Source of the DNA: Clostridiales bacterium oral taxon 876 str. F0540
GTDB lineage: Bacteria > Bacillota > Clostridia > Clostridiales > Clostridiaceae
Length of the DNA: 64,000 nucleotides
Direction of reading: 5' to 3'
Assembly (NCBI GenBank): GCA_000466585.1
Contig: KE993488.1
Location: forward strand, 18,389 to 82,388
Under the pieces are notes generated by a model that was not told where the DNA came from, did not search any database, and worked only from the letters and a program-made list of their open reading frames with translations. Below, piece after piece: positions 6,619 through 15,749 of this stretch; the first letter of the stretch is position 1, and every line of letters begins with the position of its first letter. Both the position numbers and the translations under genes were made by a program.

Positions 6619-8199
6619 ATGAATAATAAAATTAAAATAACAATTCTAGAAACGAGTGATATCCATGGAAGCATTATGCCTATTAATTATGCTGATAATA
6701 GAGAAAAAGATTTGGGGCTTGCAAAGCTTTCTACAATTATAAAAAAGGAAAAGGAAAAGAATAATAATATACTCTTAATAGACAATGGAGATTTGATACA
6801 AGGTACTCCCCTGACATACTATTATGCAAGAATAGATAACAAGAATATGAACCCTGTTATAAAGGTTTTAAATTATCTAAAGTACGATGCAGCAGTTATA
6901 GGAAATCACGAGTTTAATTATGGAGATGAGATTTTGAAAAGAGCCATAGAAGAATCAGATTTTCCATGGCTTTCTGCAAATATAATTAAGAAAGAGGATT
7001 CCTCTTTATATACAGGCAATGCTTATTTTATAAAGGAATTTGAAGAAGGGATTAGAATTGGTGTATTAGGACTTACTACAAAATATATACCAAACTGGGA
7101 AAATCCAAGGCATATTGAAGGATTAAAGTTTGAAGATGCCGTAAATTATGCAGAAAAATATGTTAAGTTTTTAAAGGAAGAAGAGAAGGTTGACCTGGTG
7201 GTTGTAAGCTATCATGGTGGCTTTGAAAGAGATGTTGAAACAGGGGTTCCAACAGAAAATTTAACTGGTGAAAATCAAGGTTATGAAATATGTGAAAAAG
7301 TAGAAGGAATAGATGTGCTTTTAACAGGACATCAACATCGGTCCATTTCAGGAAGCAAAATAAATGGAGTCCTTGTACTTCAGCCCGGCGCGCAAGGATT
7401 TACAGTTGGAAAGGCTGAAATAACATTTGTAAAAAACAATGGAACATGGGAAGTTACGGATAAAAATTCTGAGATTATCTCTTCTCAAGGAGTGGAGACG
7501 GATAAGAATATTATAGAAATGGTTTCAAAGTATGAAGATGCTACTCAAAAGTGGCTTGATAAGCCAATAGGAAAGATAAACGGGGATATGTTGGTTAAAG
7601 ATCCTATGTTTGTAAGGACAAGGGATACTGCCCTTATTGAGTTTATAAATAGGGTGCAGATGGAGTGTTCGGGATCAGATATTTCAAATACAGCTTTATT
7701 TGATAATCATTCTCCGGGCTTTCCAAGTGATGTAACTATGAGAAATATTGTTTCAAATTATATATATCCTAATACTTTAAGAGTAATAAGGATAACGGGA
7801 AAAGATATAAGGGAGGCTTTAGAAAGAAGTGCTTCTTATTTTGATAAATATGATGGAAGAGGAATAAGAGTGAATCCAGAGTTTTCAAAACAAAAACCTC
7901 AGCATTATAATTATGATATGTGGGAGGGCATTGAATACACTATTAATATTTCAAAGCCTATAGGACAAAGAATTGTGAAGCTTGAGAAAGATGGTAAGGA
8001 AATTGAGATGGATAAAGAATACGATGTAGTTATGAATAACTATAGAGCTGGCGGGGGAGGAGAATATACTATGTTTCAAAACAAACCCGTAATAAAAGAT
8101 ATACCTACTGATGTTTCTGAGCTTATTGCAAATTATATTTTAGAGAGAAAAGTAATTGAGGCGGTTGTGAACAATAATTGGTCAATAATACATGAATAA
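6619..8199 (+). CDS. 5'-nucleotidase / 2',3'-cyclic phosphodiesterase family metallophosphatase, cytosolic
   Basis: 526 residues, the UshA/YfkN-type two-domain architecture. The N-terminal calcineurin-like metallophosphatase domain (about 1-310) has the metal ligands SDIHG (12-16), DNGDLIQGTP, GNHEFNYG, SYHGGFE and GHQHRS. The C-terminal nucleotide-binding domain has NTALFDNHSPGFPSDVTMR and NYRAGGGGEYTMF, the substrate-stacking region. Family members dephosphorylate nucleotides or cyclic nucleotides. No signal peptide or sortase motif, so unlike many relatives it should be intracellular. AAAGGGGAAAG precedes the ATG. Monocistronic, divergent from phnD. Confidence 0.92.
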   Translation: MNNKIKITILETSDIHGSIMPINYADNREKDLGLAKLSTIIKKEKEKNNNILLIDNGDLIQGTPLTYYYARIDNKNMNPVIKVLNYLKYDAAVIGNHEFNYGDEILKRAIEESDFPWLSANIIKKEDSSLYTGNAYFIKEFEEGIRIGVLGLTTKYIPNWENPRHIEGLKFEDAVNYAEKYVKFLKEEEKVDLVVVSYHGGFERDVETGVPTENLTGENQGYEICEKVEGIDVLLTGHQHRSISGSKINGVLVLQPGAQGFTVGKAEITFVKNNGTWEVTDKNSEIISSQGVETDKNIIEMVSKYEDATQKWLDKPIGKINGDMLVKDPMFVRTRDTALIEFINRVQMECSGSDISNTALFDNHSPGFPSDVTMRNIVSNYIYPNTLRVIRITGKDIREALERSASYFDKYDGRGIRVNPEFSKQKPQHYNYDMWEGIEYTINISKPIGQRIVKLEKDGKEIEMDKEYDVVMNNYRAGGGGEYTMFQNKPVIKDIPTDVSELIANYILERKVIEAVVNNNWSIIHE

Positions 8200-8274
8200 G
8201 TTTCCATTAAAGGCAGGAGTTTTGAAATCTTCGTAGAATAATTATAAATATATGGTAATTAAAAATGAAAACAG

Positions 8275-9393
8275 TTGGGATGGTATGAGAACGTTATGGG
8301 TTATGAGGGAACAGTAGAGGAATATGAACTGCGGGCAAGCAGTTATGAAGAACTAAAGAAGGAATTTGAAAACTATAAAAGATTTACTAATAGTACTATG
8401 GAAATTATTACCAAGAAAAACTTGATGCTGGAAAAAAAGCTGGATTCAATATCTAATATAGTAGAAATAAGCAAATATATAAATTCCAATATCAGCAATG
8501 ATAATTTGATACCAATGATAAATGATATGATTATAGGTATACTGGGAGTTACTTATTCTTCTATTTATTTGAAGGAAGATGATAAGCTGCAGCTTAAGGC
8601 TACCAATATTACCAATGAAGGTTTCGATATATATCATAAAGAATATGGAAGTAAAATTGAAAATGGAGAACCTTTTGTTGTAAGCTGCGAGCAGGATTCT
8701 TTCTGCAAAAGCTGTGGAAGGATCAATATTCATTCAGTCATTGGGGTTCCTGTTGTTTTAGGACAAAAATATATTGGATACATTATCGTAGAACATGGAA
8801 TTCAAGATTTTTTTAGCAATGATCACATAAAATTTATTACTTCAATAGCTAATCAGATTGCTATAGCTTTAGAGAACAGCATGCTTTATAAAAAGGTTAA
8901 AGAAAGCTCCATAAAAGATTCACTTCTTAAGATATACAATAGAGGATACTTTTTTGAGCTTGTTGAAGATAAAATTAAAAAATCACCTCACAAAAACTTT
9001 GCAATTGTGATGGTGGATGCTGATGATTTCAAAAAAGCAAACGATGTATATGGTCATCAATTTGGAGATGAAGCATTATGCCAGATAGCAAAGATAATAA
9101 GTGAAAACATTGATAAGAGCGATATAGTTGCAAGATATGGCGGCGAAGAAATAATAATATATATTGATGATGTTCACGATAGAGATATGGTATTTGACAA
9201 AGTTGAAAATATAAGAAAGAAGATAAGTGATAATATTATTTGCAATAATAATAATGAAATAGGAGTAACTGCTAGCTTTGGCATAAGCTATTATGATGAA
9301 GAACGCAGAGACTTAAAAGAGGTCTTAAAGCTTGCTGATCTTATGATGTATTCAGCAAAAAACAGCGGCAAGAATGTAGTAATAAGCGTATAA
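8275..9393 (+). CDS. GAF-GGDEF diguanylate cyclase
   Basis: 372 residues from TTG 8275. The start is uncertain: no good ribosome binding site is visible, and ATG 8296 is the alternative. An N-terminal coiled coil (about 15-60) is followed by a GAF domain (about 60-205) with Cys residues in SCEQDSFCKSCGR, which could bind a metal or sense redox (inference). The C-terminal GGDEF domain (215-372) holds DADDFKKANDVYGHQFGDEAL and the active-site variant GGEEI (289-293), expected to be active in making c-di-GMP from two GTP. No I-site RxxD just before it; the residues are VARYGGEEI. No membrane segment, hence a cytosolic sensor. Confidence 0.92.
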   Translation: MGWYENVMGYEGTVEEYELRASSYEELKKEFENYKRFTNSTMEIITKKNLMLEKKLDSISNIVEISKYINSNISNDNLIPMINDMIIGILGVTYSSIYLKEDDKLQLKATNITNEGFDIYHKEYGSKIENGEPFVVSCEQDSFCKSCGRINIHSVIGVPVVLGQKYIGYIIVEHGIQDFFSNDHIKFITSIANQIAIALENSMLYKKVKESSIKDSLLKIYNRGYFFELVEDKIKKSPHKNFAIVMVDADDFKKANDVYGHQFGDEALCQIAKIISENIDKSDIVARYGGEEIIIYIDDVHDRDMVFDKVENIRKKISDNIICNNNNEIGVTASFGISYYDEERRDLKEVLKLADLMMYSAKNSGKNVVISV

Positions 9394-9396
9394 GCC

Positions 9397-9424
9397 AAGG
9401 CGGTGAATTGTTCACCGTCTTTTA
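9397..9424 (+). terminator. Terminator of the GGDEF gene
   Basis: GGCGGTGAA / TTCACCGTC stem with 3-nt loop followed by TTTT. Confidence 0.85.
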
Positions 9425-9514
9425 ACATATATAAGTGCCTTTAAATTGGTTAATAATAATATAATAAATTATATAAACTATAAAAGTTATAATGCATTAA
9501 GAATTTAAGCGAGG

Positions 9515-10675
9515 TTGCTCTTGATTATGGATATAAAAAAGCTTCAAACTTTAATAAAAAGAGATGAGGGTACTAAACTTGATTTTAAACAAAGATTAGA
9601 ACTAGATATGGAAAGCGGAAAGAAAGAGCTTGCAAAGGATGTTTGCGCTATAGCAAATTCAAAAGGCGGAAGAGGTTATATAGTAATTGGTATTGAAGAT
9701 AAAACTAAAAAAATCTCAGGCATAGAAAAAATAAACTATAATGAGGAACAAATTCAGCAGATAATAAGCTCACGCTGCGAACCTCCTATTCCAGTTGTCT
9801 ATGAAACAGTTAGCTATGAAAATAAAACCATTGGGATTATAACGATTTATGATGGAGGGCAAAAGCCTTATCAATTAAAAGAAAATGGTGCTTTTTATAT
9901 AAGAAGGGGATCTACTACGGATACTATGAGAAAACAGGAGATAGCTTCAGCGCTTCAAGAAGGTCTTGTTCTTAACACGGAGTTATGCCCCATTATTAAA
10001 AGCAGTATAGAGTGTCTTGATACAGAGCTTGTGGATAGATATTTTTCCTTTCATAGAATAGAGTCAAATAAAGAAAATAGAAATATTCTTATGGAAAATG
10101 CGAGCATTATTAATTTTGATAGAGATTTAGGAAAATATGTTGCAACTCTTGGAGGAATTTTAGTATTTTCCAAGGTAAATAATGTATATATTTCTCACAA
10201 TATGATAAGAATAATTAATAAGATAAACAGAGAAGAAGCCCAGATTATTATAATAAGAGGCGACTTGCTTTCTATGCTTGATACATGTGAAGAAACTCTA
10301 AAAAGACTCCTTCCTGTTGATTATCCCGTTGAAGCCGTATACGAAGGCGTAAAAAATGCAATTTTGTATAGAGACTACACGATTTTTAATAAAGAAATAG
10401 AAATAATATTAGGACATGACAGCATTAGTGTAATTAGCCCAGGAATATTTGTAAAAGGCAAGGATATAAGCAACCATAATTATGTGAAAAGAAATATGTG
10501 GATATATGAGAAGCTTATGGCCCTTGATGATAAGAACAGATTTGTAACACATGAAAGAGGCTTTAGCAAGATGAGAAGGGCATTTAAAAATATAGGTAAA
10601 GTTATGTTCATTAATTCATTAAGTTCTGATTTTTTTAAAGTAGTCTACCCGGGAACTGACAGAATAAAACGTTAA
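9515..10675 (+). CDS. AlbA_2 (Schlafen-like) domain protein, putative regulator
   Basis: Up to 386 residues. Possible starts are TTG 9515, TTG 9521 (6 nt after GAGG) and ATG 9527; the last two fit best. The N-terminal AlbA_2 domain (about 5-130) shows E-G-x-x-x-D-F-K (EGTKLDFKQ), A-K-D-V-C-A-I-A-N-S-K-G-G and FYIRRGSTT, typical of this putative DNA/ATP-binding domain. The rest resembles the divergent AAA-4 helicase-type regulators that often carry a C-terminal winged helix; here the end is short and no clear winged helix is seen. Precise role unknown. Monocistronic. Confidence 0.8.
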   Translation: MLLIMDIKKLQTLIKRDEGTKLDFKQRLELDMESGKKELAKDVCAIANSKGGRGYIVIGIEDKTKKISGIEKINYNEEQIQQIISSRCEPPIPVVYETVSYENKTIGIITIYDGGQKPYQLKENGAFYIRRGSTTDTMRKQEIASALQEGLVLNTELCPIIKSSIECLDTELVDRYFSFHRIESNKENRNILMENASIINFDRDLGKYVATLGGILVFSKVNNVYISHNMIRIINKINREEAQIIIIRGDLLSMLDTCEETLKRLLPVDYPVEAVYEGVKNAILYRDYTIFNKEIEIILGHDSISVISPGIFVKGKDISNHNYVKRNMWIYEKLMALDDKNRFVTHERGFSKMRRAFKNIGKVMFINSLSSDFFKVVYPGTDRIKR

Positions 10676-10777
10676 CAATTTATTAAGAAACATTATAGGT
10701 AAGGATATTGAATAAATATTCTGAATATTATATAATGTAGAAAATAGCACCTAAAAAAACTTGAAGGGGTGGTAACA

Positions 10778-11188
10778 ATGATTCATGTATTCTGCAATAA
10801 GAGAGGCTCAGGAAAAACAAAAGCATTAATCAATTTAGCAAACGACAAAATTTTAAACACCAAAGGACATGTTGTGTATATCGATGATGACAAAAGACAC
10901 CTGTTTGACTTAGACAGAAGCATTAGATTTATAGCAACAAATGAATACAACCTAAAAGACTATAATTGCTTATATGGATTTTTGTGCGGCATAATTTCCG
11001 AGGATTATGATGTGGACACCATCTGCATAGATGGACTGTTTAATATTGTCCAGGGAAATATACAAGATGCGGCGCATTTGTTTTTTGATTTAGAAAAGTT
11101 ATCGCGCGAATATAATGTTGAGTTTTATATAAATATAAATCATGAAGAAAAAGATGTGCCCGAATTTATAAAAAAATACGTTGCATAA
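10778..11188 (+). CDS. Small P-loop protein of unknown function
   Basis: 136 residues from ATG 10778, 5-6 nt after GAAGGGGTGG; GTG 10769 overlaps that ribosome binding site. The Walker A NKRGSGKTKAL (about 6-16) lies at the very N-terminus, followed by strands VVYIDDDKRH and DTICIDG (about 92-98), which can serve as Walker B. The length and order resemble a minimal RecA/MinD-type nucleotide-binding fold, much shorter than the ATPases it resembles. No membrane or DNA-binding segment. Function unknown. It ends at a hairpin shared with the convergent RMD1-like gene. Confidence 0.8.
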   Translation: MIHVFCNKRGSGKTKALINLANDKILNTKGHVVYIDDDKRHLFDLDRSIRFIATNEYNLKDYNCLYGFLCGIISEDYDVDTICIDGLFNIVQGNIQDAAHLFFDLEKLSREYNVEFYININHEEKDVPEFIKKYVA

Positions 11189-11194
11189 AATTAA

Positions 11195-11222
11195 AAGGCT
11201 GCACAGCTTGTGCAGCCTTAAA
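11195..11222. terminator. Bidirectional terminator between convergent genes
   Basis: Perfect 11-bp stem AAGGCTGCACA / TGTGCAGCCTT with loop GCT, flanked by A-rich and T-containing tails. Serves the P-loop gene (+) and the RMD1-like gene (-). Confidence 0.8.
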
Positions 11223-11225
11223 TTC

Positions 11226-12053
11226 TTAGTGCAGCCTGAAAATGAATTCAACAAAAGCAATTATAAGTTCAAATAAAATAAGTACAATAACCATTATTTC
11301 AAGCTTAGTACCTCTTTTTTCATGAGTTAAAGAGGCAAATACATCTGTAATATCTTGAAGAACTTCAGTTTTACGAGTTATTTTCTGATATCTGTCTTTA
11401 AAATCAAAAAGCTCAGTAACCTGCATAAAGAAGCTTTCTATGTCTTCATTGTCCCAAGCGGAACGAGGCTTATCTAAAAGCATTAGATTTGATATTGTGT
11501 GATATTTAAATCTCAATACTTTTGCAGAGGTTTTTGCAATCTGCTCATCAGACATATTAAACTTTCCTGTATCAAGATAGTTTATTACATCTTCAATGCT
11601 GTCAAGAAGCTTGTCAGTGTCAGTTTCGATTTTTCTTAAAGAAGTAGACTTTGCAAGCACCAAAGATAATATGTCAAGATAATATGGTGCAAATTCATTA
11701 GAGGTCATCAAATCATTATAAAGCATATAATCATAGCTTTGATCAACTTCAAGCCTATATTCGTCAATGTATTCATCAGGAAAATTATTTTTTAAGCTAT
11801 CATCAATATTCTTAAGATAATTTACTATATCCATCATTTCATGATGTTCCATATTTATAAAAACAATAGAACCATAATAATAAACATATACGTATTTATT
11901 CTCTAAGTTGTTAACTAAGCCTTTCAAAGTGCTGTCTTGAAGTACTAATGGGTCCTCCCACTTGAATTTTTTATTTATTCCAAAATGAGCAGCTATTTTA
12001 TTTAGGTTTATTTCATTACAAAGTACTAGAGACTTAAAGTTCCAGCTCTGCAT
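11226..12053 (-). CDS. RMD1/DUF155-like protein with C-terminal membrane anchor
   Basis: 275 residues from ATG 12053, preceded by AAAGGAAG; a longer TTG start at 12071 overlaps that site. Residues about 45-75 hold the family signature YVYVYYYGSIVFINME, followed by a long helical middle (LVLAKSTSLRKIETDTDKLLDSIEDVI, ISNLMLLDKPRSAWDNEDI) and a single C-terminal membrane segment (about 250-272). Eukaryotic relatives (Rmd1, Rmnd1) are membrane-anchored and linked to mitochondrial translation or microtubules. The bacterial role is unknown. Topology suggests a cytosolic domain on a tail anchor. Confidence 0.82.
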   Translation of the reverse strand: MQSWNFKSLVLCNEINLNKIAAHFGINKKFKWEDPLVLQDSTLKGLVNNLENKYVYVYYYGSIVFINMEHHEMMDIVNYLKNIDDSLKNNFPDEYIDEYRLEVDQSYDYMLYNDLMTSNEFAPYYLDILSLVLAKSTSLRKIETDTDKLLDSIEDVINYLDTGKFNMSDEQIAKTSAKVLRFKYHTISNLMLLDKPRSAWDNEDIESFFMQVTELFDFKDRYQKITRKTEVLQDITDVFASLTHEKRGTKLEIMVIVLILFELIIAFVEFIFRLH

Positions 12054-12108
12054 GTTAAAACTTCCTTTCAAAAATATATTATATACTAAATTTTAACATA
12101 AAAATGAT

Positions 12109-12165
12109 AATTTGTACAATATGCGCATAATCATTTTTTTATGCATTCCATATTGTGAACAAATT
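12109..12165. repeat. 57-bp interrupted inverted repeat in a divergent intergenic region
   Basis: AATTTGT (12109-12115), CAATATG (12117-12123) and GCATA (12125-12129) are mirrored by TATGC (12140-12144), CATATTG (12149-12155) and ACAAATT (12159-12165). Short mismatched spacers lie between. It is about 56 bp upstream of the RMD1-like gene and 280 bp upstream of tyrS. It may be an operator or a leader hairpin of the minus-strand gene. Confidence 0.55.
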
Positions 12166-12444
12166 CCCCTAAATATTCCCTAAAATATTGATAAAATATG
12201 ATTTTAACTATATACTATATAGAAAGCGTTAAATTCTTACATTGTGCAAGCAAATAGCCAACCTTTAAGGATTTTTGTTAAAGTAGAATGTAATAGAATT
12301 TTTGCATTGTACTATAGAAGATACTTACTACATAGTTTCAGTTAGTGGATCTTTATTTGATTGAGCAAAAATCTTAATGTTTCTGCAGGTTTTTGAGAAG
12401 GTCAAATAGAAGAGTTAATTTGGAATGTATATAAAGGAGAGATA
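12166..12444 (+). other. Upstream region of tyrS, no T-box recognised
   Basis: A gene-free stretch of nearly 280 nt. It lacks the T-box core (GGTGG-ACCGCG) expected for a clostridial aminoacyl-tRNA synthetase leader, and no terminator hairpin with a T-run is seen. A weak hairpin AAGATACTTACT ... AGTTAGTGGATCTT lies around 12319-12354. Otherwise AT-rich, with no convincing ORF. Confidence 0.4.
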
Positions 12445-13668
12445 ATGATGGCAAGCGTATATGATACACTTATGGAACGTGGATTTCTTAAGCAATTTAC
12501 ACATGAAGAAGAAATAAAGGAATTATTGGAAAAAGAAAAAATAACATTTTACATAGGTTTTGATCCAACAGCCGACAGCTTGCATGTAGGGCACTTTATA
12601 GCAATGATGATGATGGCACATATGCAAAGAGCTGGCCACAGACCTATAGCTTTAGTAGGTGGCGGAACTGCAATGGTTGGAGATCCATCTGGAAAAACAG
12701 ATATGAGAAAGATGCTTACAAAAGAAGATATCGCTCACAATGTTGAATGCATAAAGGCTCAGATGGAAAGATTTATTGATTTCAGCGATGGCAAAGCTAT
12801 TCTTGAAAATAACGCAGACTGGCTTTTAAACTTAAATTACGTGGATTTTATCAGAGAAATAGGAGTTCATTTTTCTGTAAACAGAATGCTTACCGCAGAG
12901 TGCTTTAAGCAAAGGCTTGAAAAGGGACTTTCCTTCCTTGAGTTTAATTATATGCTTATGCAGGGATATGATTTCCTTGAATTAAATAGGAGATACAACT
13001 GTGTTATGCAGCTCGGTGGGGATGACCAGTGGTCAAATATGCTTGCTGGTGCAGATCTTATAAGAAGAAAAGAAAATAAGCCTGCTTTTGCAATGACCTG
13101 TACTCTTTTAACTAACAGCGAAGGTAAAAAGATGGGTAAAACTGAAAGTGGTGCCTTATGGCTTGACAGCACAAAAACTTCTCCATATGATTTTTACCAG
13201 TATTGGAGAAATGTTAACGATGCTGATGTTGAAAAATGTCTTGCACTTCTTACTTTCCTTCCAATGGATGAGGTAAGAAGACTAGGTTCATTAGAAGGCT
13301 CTGAGATAAATGAGGCGAAGAAAGTTCTTGCTTATGAAGTTACTAAGCTTATCCATGGAGAAGAGGAAGCTCAAAAGGCTAAGTCAGCTGCTGAAGCCTT
13401 ATTTGCAGGCGGCGGAGATATGTCTAATGTGCCTACTGCTTCAATAAGCAGCAGTTTAGTAGGTTCTACTATTTTAGATGTACTTTCAGCTGCAAAAGTA
13501 ATTCCATCTAAAGGAGAAGGTAGAAGACTAATTCAGCAAGGCGGATTAACTGTTAATGATACTAAGGTTACAGATATCAATATGGTTGTAACAGAAGAGC
13601 ACTTCAAGGATGGAAGCATGCTTGTAAGAAGAGGAAAGAAAAATTACAATAAAATAGTTATAGAATAA
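12445..13668 (+). CDS. tyrS: Tyrosyl-tRNA synthetase
   Basis: 407 residues, normal for bacterial TyrRS. It charges tRNA-Tyr with tyrosine (class I synthetase, dimeric). The Rossmann catalytic domain has the HIGH motif HVGH (47-50) and the tyrosine/anticodon-side block YDFLELNRRYNCVMQLGGDDQWSN. The KMSKS equivalent is KMGKTESGALW (class I TyrRS normally has KFGKT/KMGKT here). The C-terminal S4-like RNA-binding domain (about 340-405) has KGEGRRLIQQGGLTVN. AAAGGAGAG lies before tandem ATGs at 12445 and 12448; either may be used. Monocistronic with its own terminator. Confidence 0.97.
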   Translation: MMASVYDTLMERGFLKQFTHEEEIKELLEKEKITFYIGFDPTADSLHVGHFIAMMMMAHMQRAGHRPIALVGGGTAMVGDPSGKTDMRKMLTKEDIAHNVECIKAQMERFIDFSDGKAILENNADWLLNLNYVDFIREIGVHFSVNRMLTAECFKQRLEKGLSFLEFNYMLMQGYDFLELNRRYNCVMQLGGDDQWSNMLAGADLIRRKENKPAFAMTCTLLTNSEGKKMGKTESGALWLDSTKTSPYDFYQYWRNVNDADVEKCLALLTFLPMDEVRRLGSLEGSEINEAKKVLAYEVTKLIHGEEEAQKAKSAAEALFAGGGDMSNVPTASISSSLVGSTILDVLSAAKVIPSKGEGRRLIQQGGLTVNDTKVTDINMVVTEEHFKDGSMLVRRGKKNYNKIVIE

Positions 13669-13693
13669 AAGCCGAGTCTCTCGGTTTTTTTTC
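13669..13693 (+). terminator. Terminator of tyrS
   Basis: GCCGAG / CTCGGT stem (loop TCT, one G-U pair) followed by eight T. Confidence 0.9.
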
Positions 13694-13812
13694 TTTATTA
13701 AGAATCATGGGTTCCAGGCTGCAGCCATTTTATTTATAAAGATTATTAATACCTTAAGGTTTTACTAAAATTATACGATAATTAAATAATGGAATATAAA
13801 GGTGGTGGAAGT

Positions 13813-15474
13813 GTGGCAGGAATAAATAATATTGTAGGAGCGTATAGCACAAATCCCAAAAGGGTGGCTAGCAAATTAAGCTTTGAAGTTGGACAAGTAT
13901 TTTCAGCTAGAATTTCGGCTGTTAGTGAGCAGAATATGGAATTGATATTGAAGCTTTTAGATGGCTGGCAGTTTCCTGCAAAGCTTCAACAACCATTAAA
14001 TTTTGTTCCGGATGGATTAGCTAAATTTCAGGTTGAAGGCTTTAAGGATGGAAAACTTCAGATAAAACTGGTAAACCTTAAAGATGACAGTGAAGAAATA
14101 AATAAGGATTCTTTAGAGGATTTGCTTTTAGAGAATAATATTGATGTAGGCAAAGAGGATTATGAAACCCTAAAGAAAATGATAAAGCATAATATGCCTC
14201 TGAGCAGGGAAAATATTTCTAAAGTAAAGACAATAATAGATTTCAAGAATAAAATATTAAGTGACAGCAGTGAAGAAGATAACTTTATATTGAAGTATAC
14301 TTCAAATAAAAATATAGATATAAATAATGAACAGGGAAAAAATATCCAAAGGATACTAAAAGGATTTTTTAGTGAACTCAAAGGCCTGTCAGAGGATGAT
14401 ATCTTTACTATGCTTGAAAATAATATAGAGTTTACTGAGGAAAATATAAAAAGCTTTAAAAAGTTAGTAAATGAGGATTCTATAATATATAAAGAAGTAA
14501 AGAGCATACAGGAAAAAGCTGATGGACGCGAGGTAAATAAGCAACCTGCTGAGGTTGAAGTAAATAAGACAGCGTTAAATAGTAATCAGGAAAGAAATAA
14601 TTATAAATTAACTGAAGAGAAGAGAAATGAAGCGCATAGTCTGCTAAAGGTATTGGAATCAGATATTAAACAAGGAAATATATCCAAAGAAGATTTAAAG
14701 CTTTATGAAAGTTTAAAAAAGTTGATAGAGGATGATGGTTCAGCTGCTTCGAATATTAAGCTGGAGGAAGTTACCCATGGAAAAACTGAACGTCTTATAC
14801 CGGGCTATGAAGGTGATAAAGTCGACGAAGAAATAGTTAACCAAAATGATAAGCCTCCTGTACAGGAGCCAAAGCATTATGAGGATAAACTTAAAAGTGC
14901 AATGAAAATGGAAAAAGGCGAAATGGAAGCGGTGGTAAAAGAGCAGCTTTCAAGTAAAATAGAAGATATGAAAACAGTTATAAAGAATGTTCTTAAGGAA
15001 GAGATGGATGGCAGCTCTGAAACCTTCAGTAAGATTTTGGGATCCATTAAAGAAAATATAAATGATTTTAAAGTTTTCAATTCCTTAAGCAACCAGTATT
15101 ATTTTATGGATATTCCTATAAATTTGAATAAAGATGAGTATCCCTGCAAGCTAATAATAAAAGATGATAGAAAGTCAGGAAAAAAGATAGATTCTAAAAA
15201 TGTGAGTTTGGTTGTAAGTGTAAAAACTGTTAATATAGGTATTGTGGATGCTTATGTAAAGGTAAGAGAACAAAACATGAGTATAGATATAAAATGTGAA
15301 GAAAGCAGCATTAATGTTCTTAGTTCAGGCAAGAATATAATATTAAGTGAGCTTAGACAATTAGGTTATAATGCCTTTATTGATATTGAAAAAAAGCAAG
15401 CAGAGGCAACTATTTCTAATTGTAGTGATTTTTTTGAAGACAGCGGCATAAATAGTATAAATACAAGGGTGTAG
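13813..15474 (+). CDS. FliK-like protein (YlqG-type), flagellar hook-length-control related
   Basis: 553 residues from GTG 13813, behind AAAGGTGGTGG; a longer ATG at 13789 lacks a ribosome binding site. The N-terminal part (about 15-90) looks like a beta-rich domain (FEVGQVFSARISAVSEQNMELILKL). Residues about 90-420 are highly charged, helical and poorly conserved. The C-terminal 120 residues (YYFMDIPINLNKDEYPCKLIIK... NIGIVDAYVKVREQNMSIDIK) resemble the FliK C-terminal domain. Bacillus has a similar pair, ylqG-ylqH, outside the flagellar operon. The next gene is the FlhB-C homologue, 3 nt away, which supports the pairing. Role unproven. Confidence 0.75.
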   Translation: MAGINNIVGAYSTNPKRVASKLSFEVGQVFSARISAVSEQNMELILKLLDGWQFPAKLQQPLNFVPDGLAKFQVEGFKDGKLQIKLVNLKDDSEEINKDSLEDLLLENNIDVGKEDYETLKKMIKHNMPLSRENISKVKTIIDFKNKILSDSSEEDNFILKYTSNKNIDINNEQGKNIQRILKGFFSELKGLSEDDIFTMLENNIEFTEENIKSFKKLVNEDSIIYKEVKSIQEKADGREVNKQPAEVEVNKTALNSNQERNNYKLTEEKRNEAHSLLKVLESDIKQGNISKEDLKLYESLKKLIEDDGSAASNIKLEEVTHGKTERLIPGYEGDKVDEEIVNQNDKPPVQEPKHYEDKLKSAMKMEKGEMEAVVKEQLSSKIEDMKTVIKNVLKEEMDGSSETFSKILGSIKENINDFKVFNSLSNQYYFMDIPINLNKDEYPCKLIIKDDRKSGKKIDSKNVSLVVSVKTVNIGIVDAYVKVREQNMSIDIKCEESSINVLSSGKNIILSELRQLGYNAFIDIEKKQAEATISNCSDFFEDSGINSINTRV

Positions 15475-15477
15475 ACT

Positions 15478-15735
15478 ATGAAAAATATGAAAAAGGCAGC
15501 AGCCTTAAAGTATGAGAGCGGATATAATGCTCCCATGGTTACAGCAGCAGGAATGGGACTTATAGCGGATAAAATTATTGAAAAAGCAGAGGAAAATAAT
15601 GTACCTATAGTATATAATAAAGAAATGGCAGAGCTTTTAACAAATGTGGATGTTGGTGAAAATATACCGACGGAGCTTTATGAAGCTGTGGCAAAAATTA
15701 TAGCATACGTGATGGATAAGGATAGAAACAAATAA
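15478..15735 (+). CDS. FlhB C-terminal domain homologue (YlqH-type)
   Basis: 85 residues corresponding to the cytosolic end of FlhB, the export-gate protein that switches substrate specificity. The block AAALKYESGYNAPMVTAAGMG aligns with FlhB around its autocleavage site, but the N-P-T-H motif is replaced by N-A-P-M, so self-cleavage is not expected. The rest (DKIIEKAEENNVPIVYNKEMAELL) is strongly FlhB-like. No membrane domain. It starts 3 nt after the FliK-like gene, so the two are coupled. Known in other Firmicutes as an orphan FlhB-like protein of unclear function. Confidence 0.9.
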   Translation: MKNMKKAAALKYESGYNAPMVTAAGMGLIADKIIEKAEENNVPIVYNKEMAELLTNVDVGENIPTELYEAVAKIIAYVMDKDRNK

Positions 15736-15749
15736 GGACGGTGAAGTGC

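Noticed and set aside
12166..12444. T-box leader for tyrS
   Set aside because: No GGTGG-ACCGCG core, no specifier-loop context and no terminator hairpin could be found.
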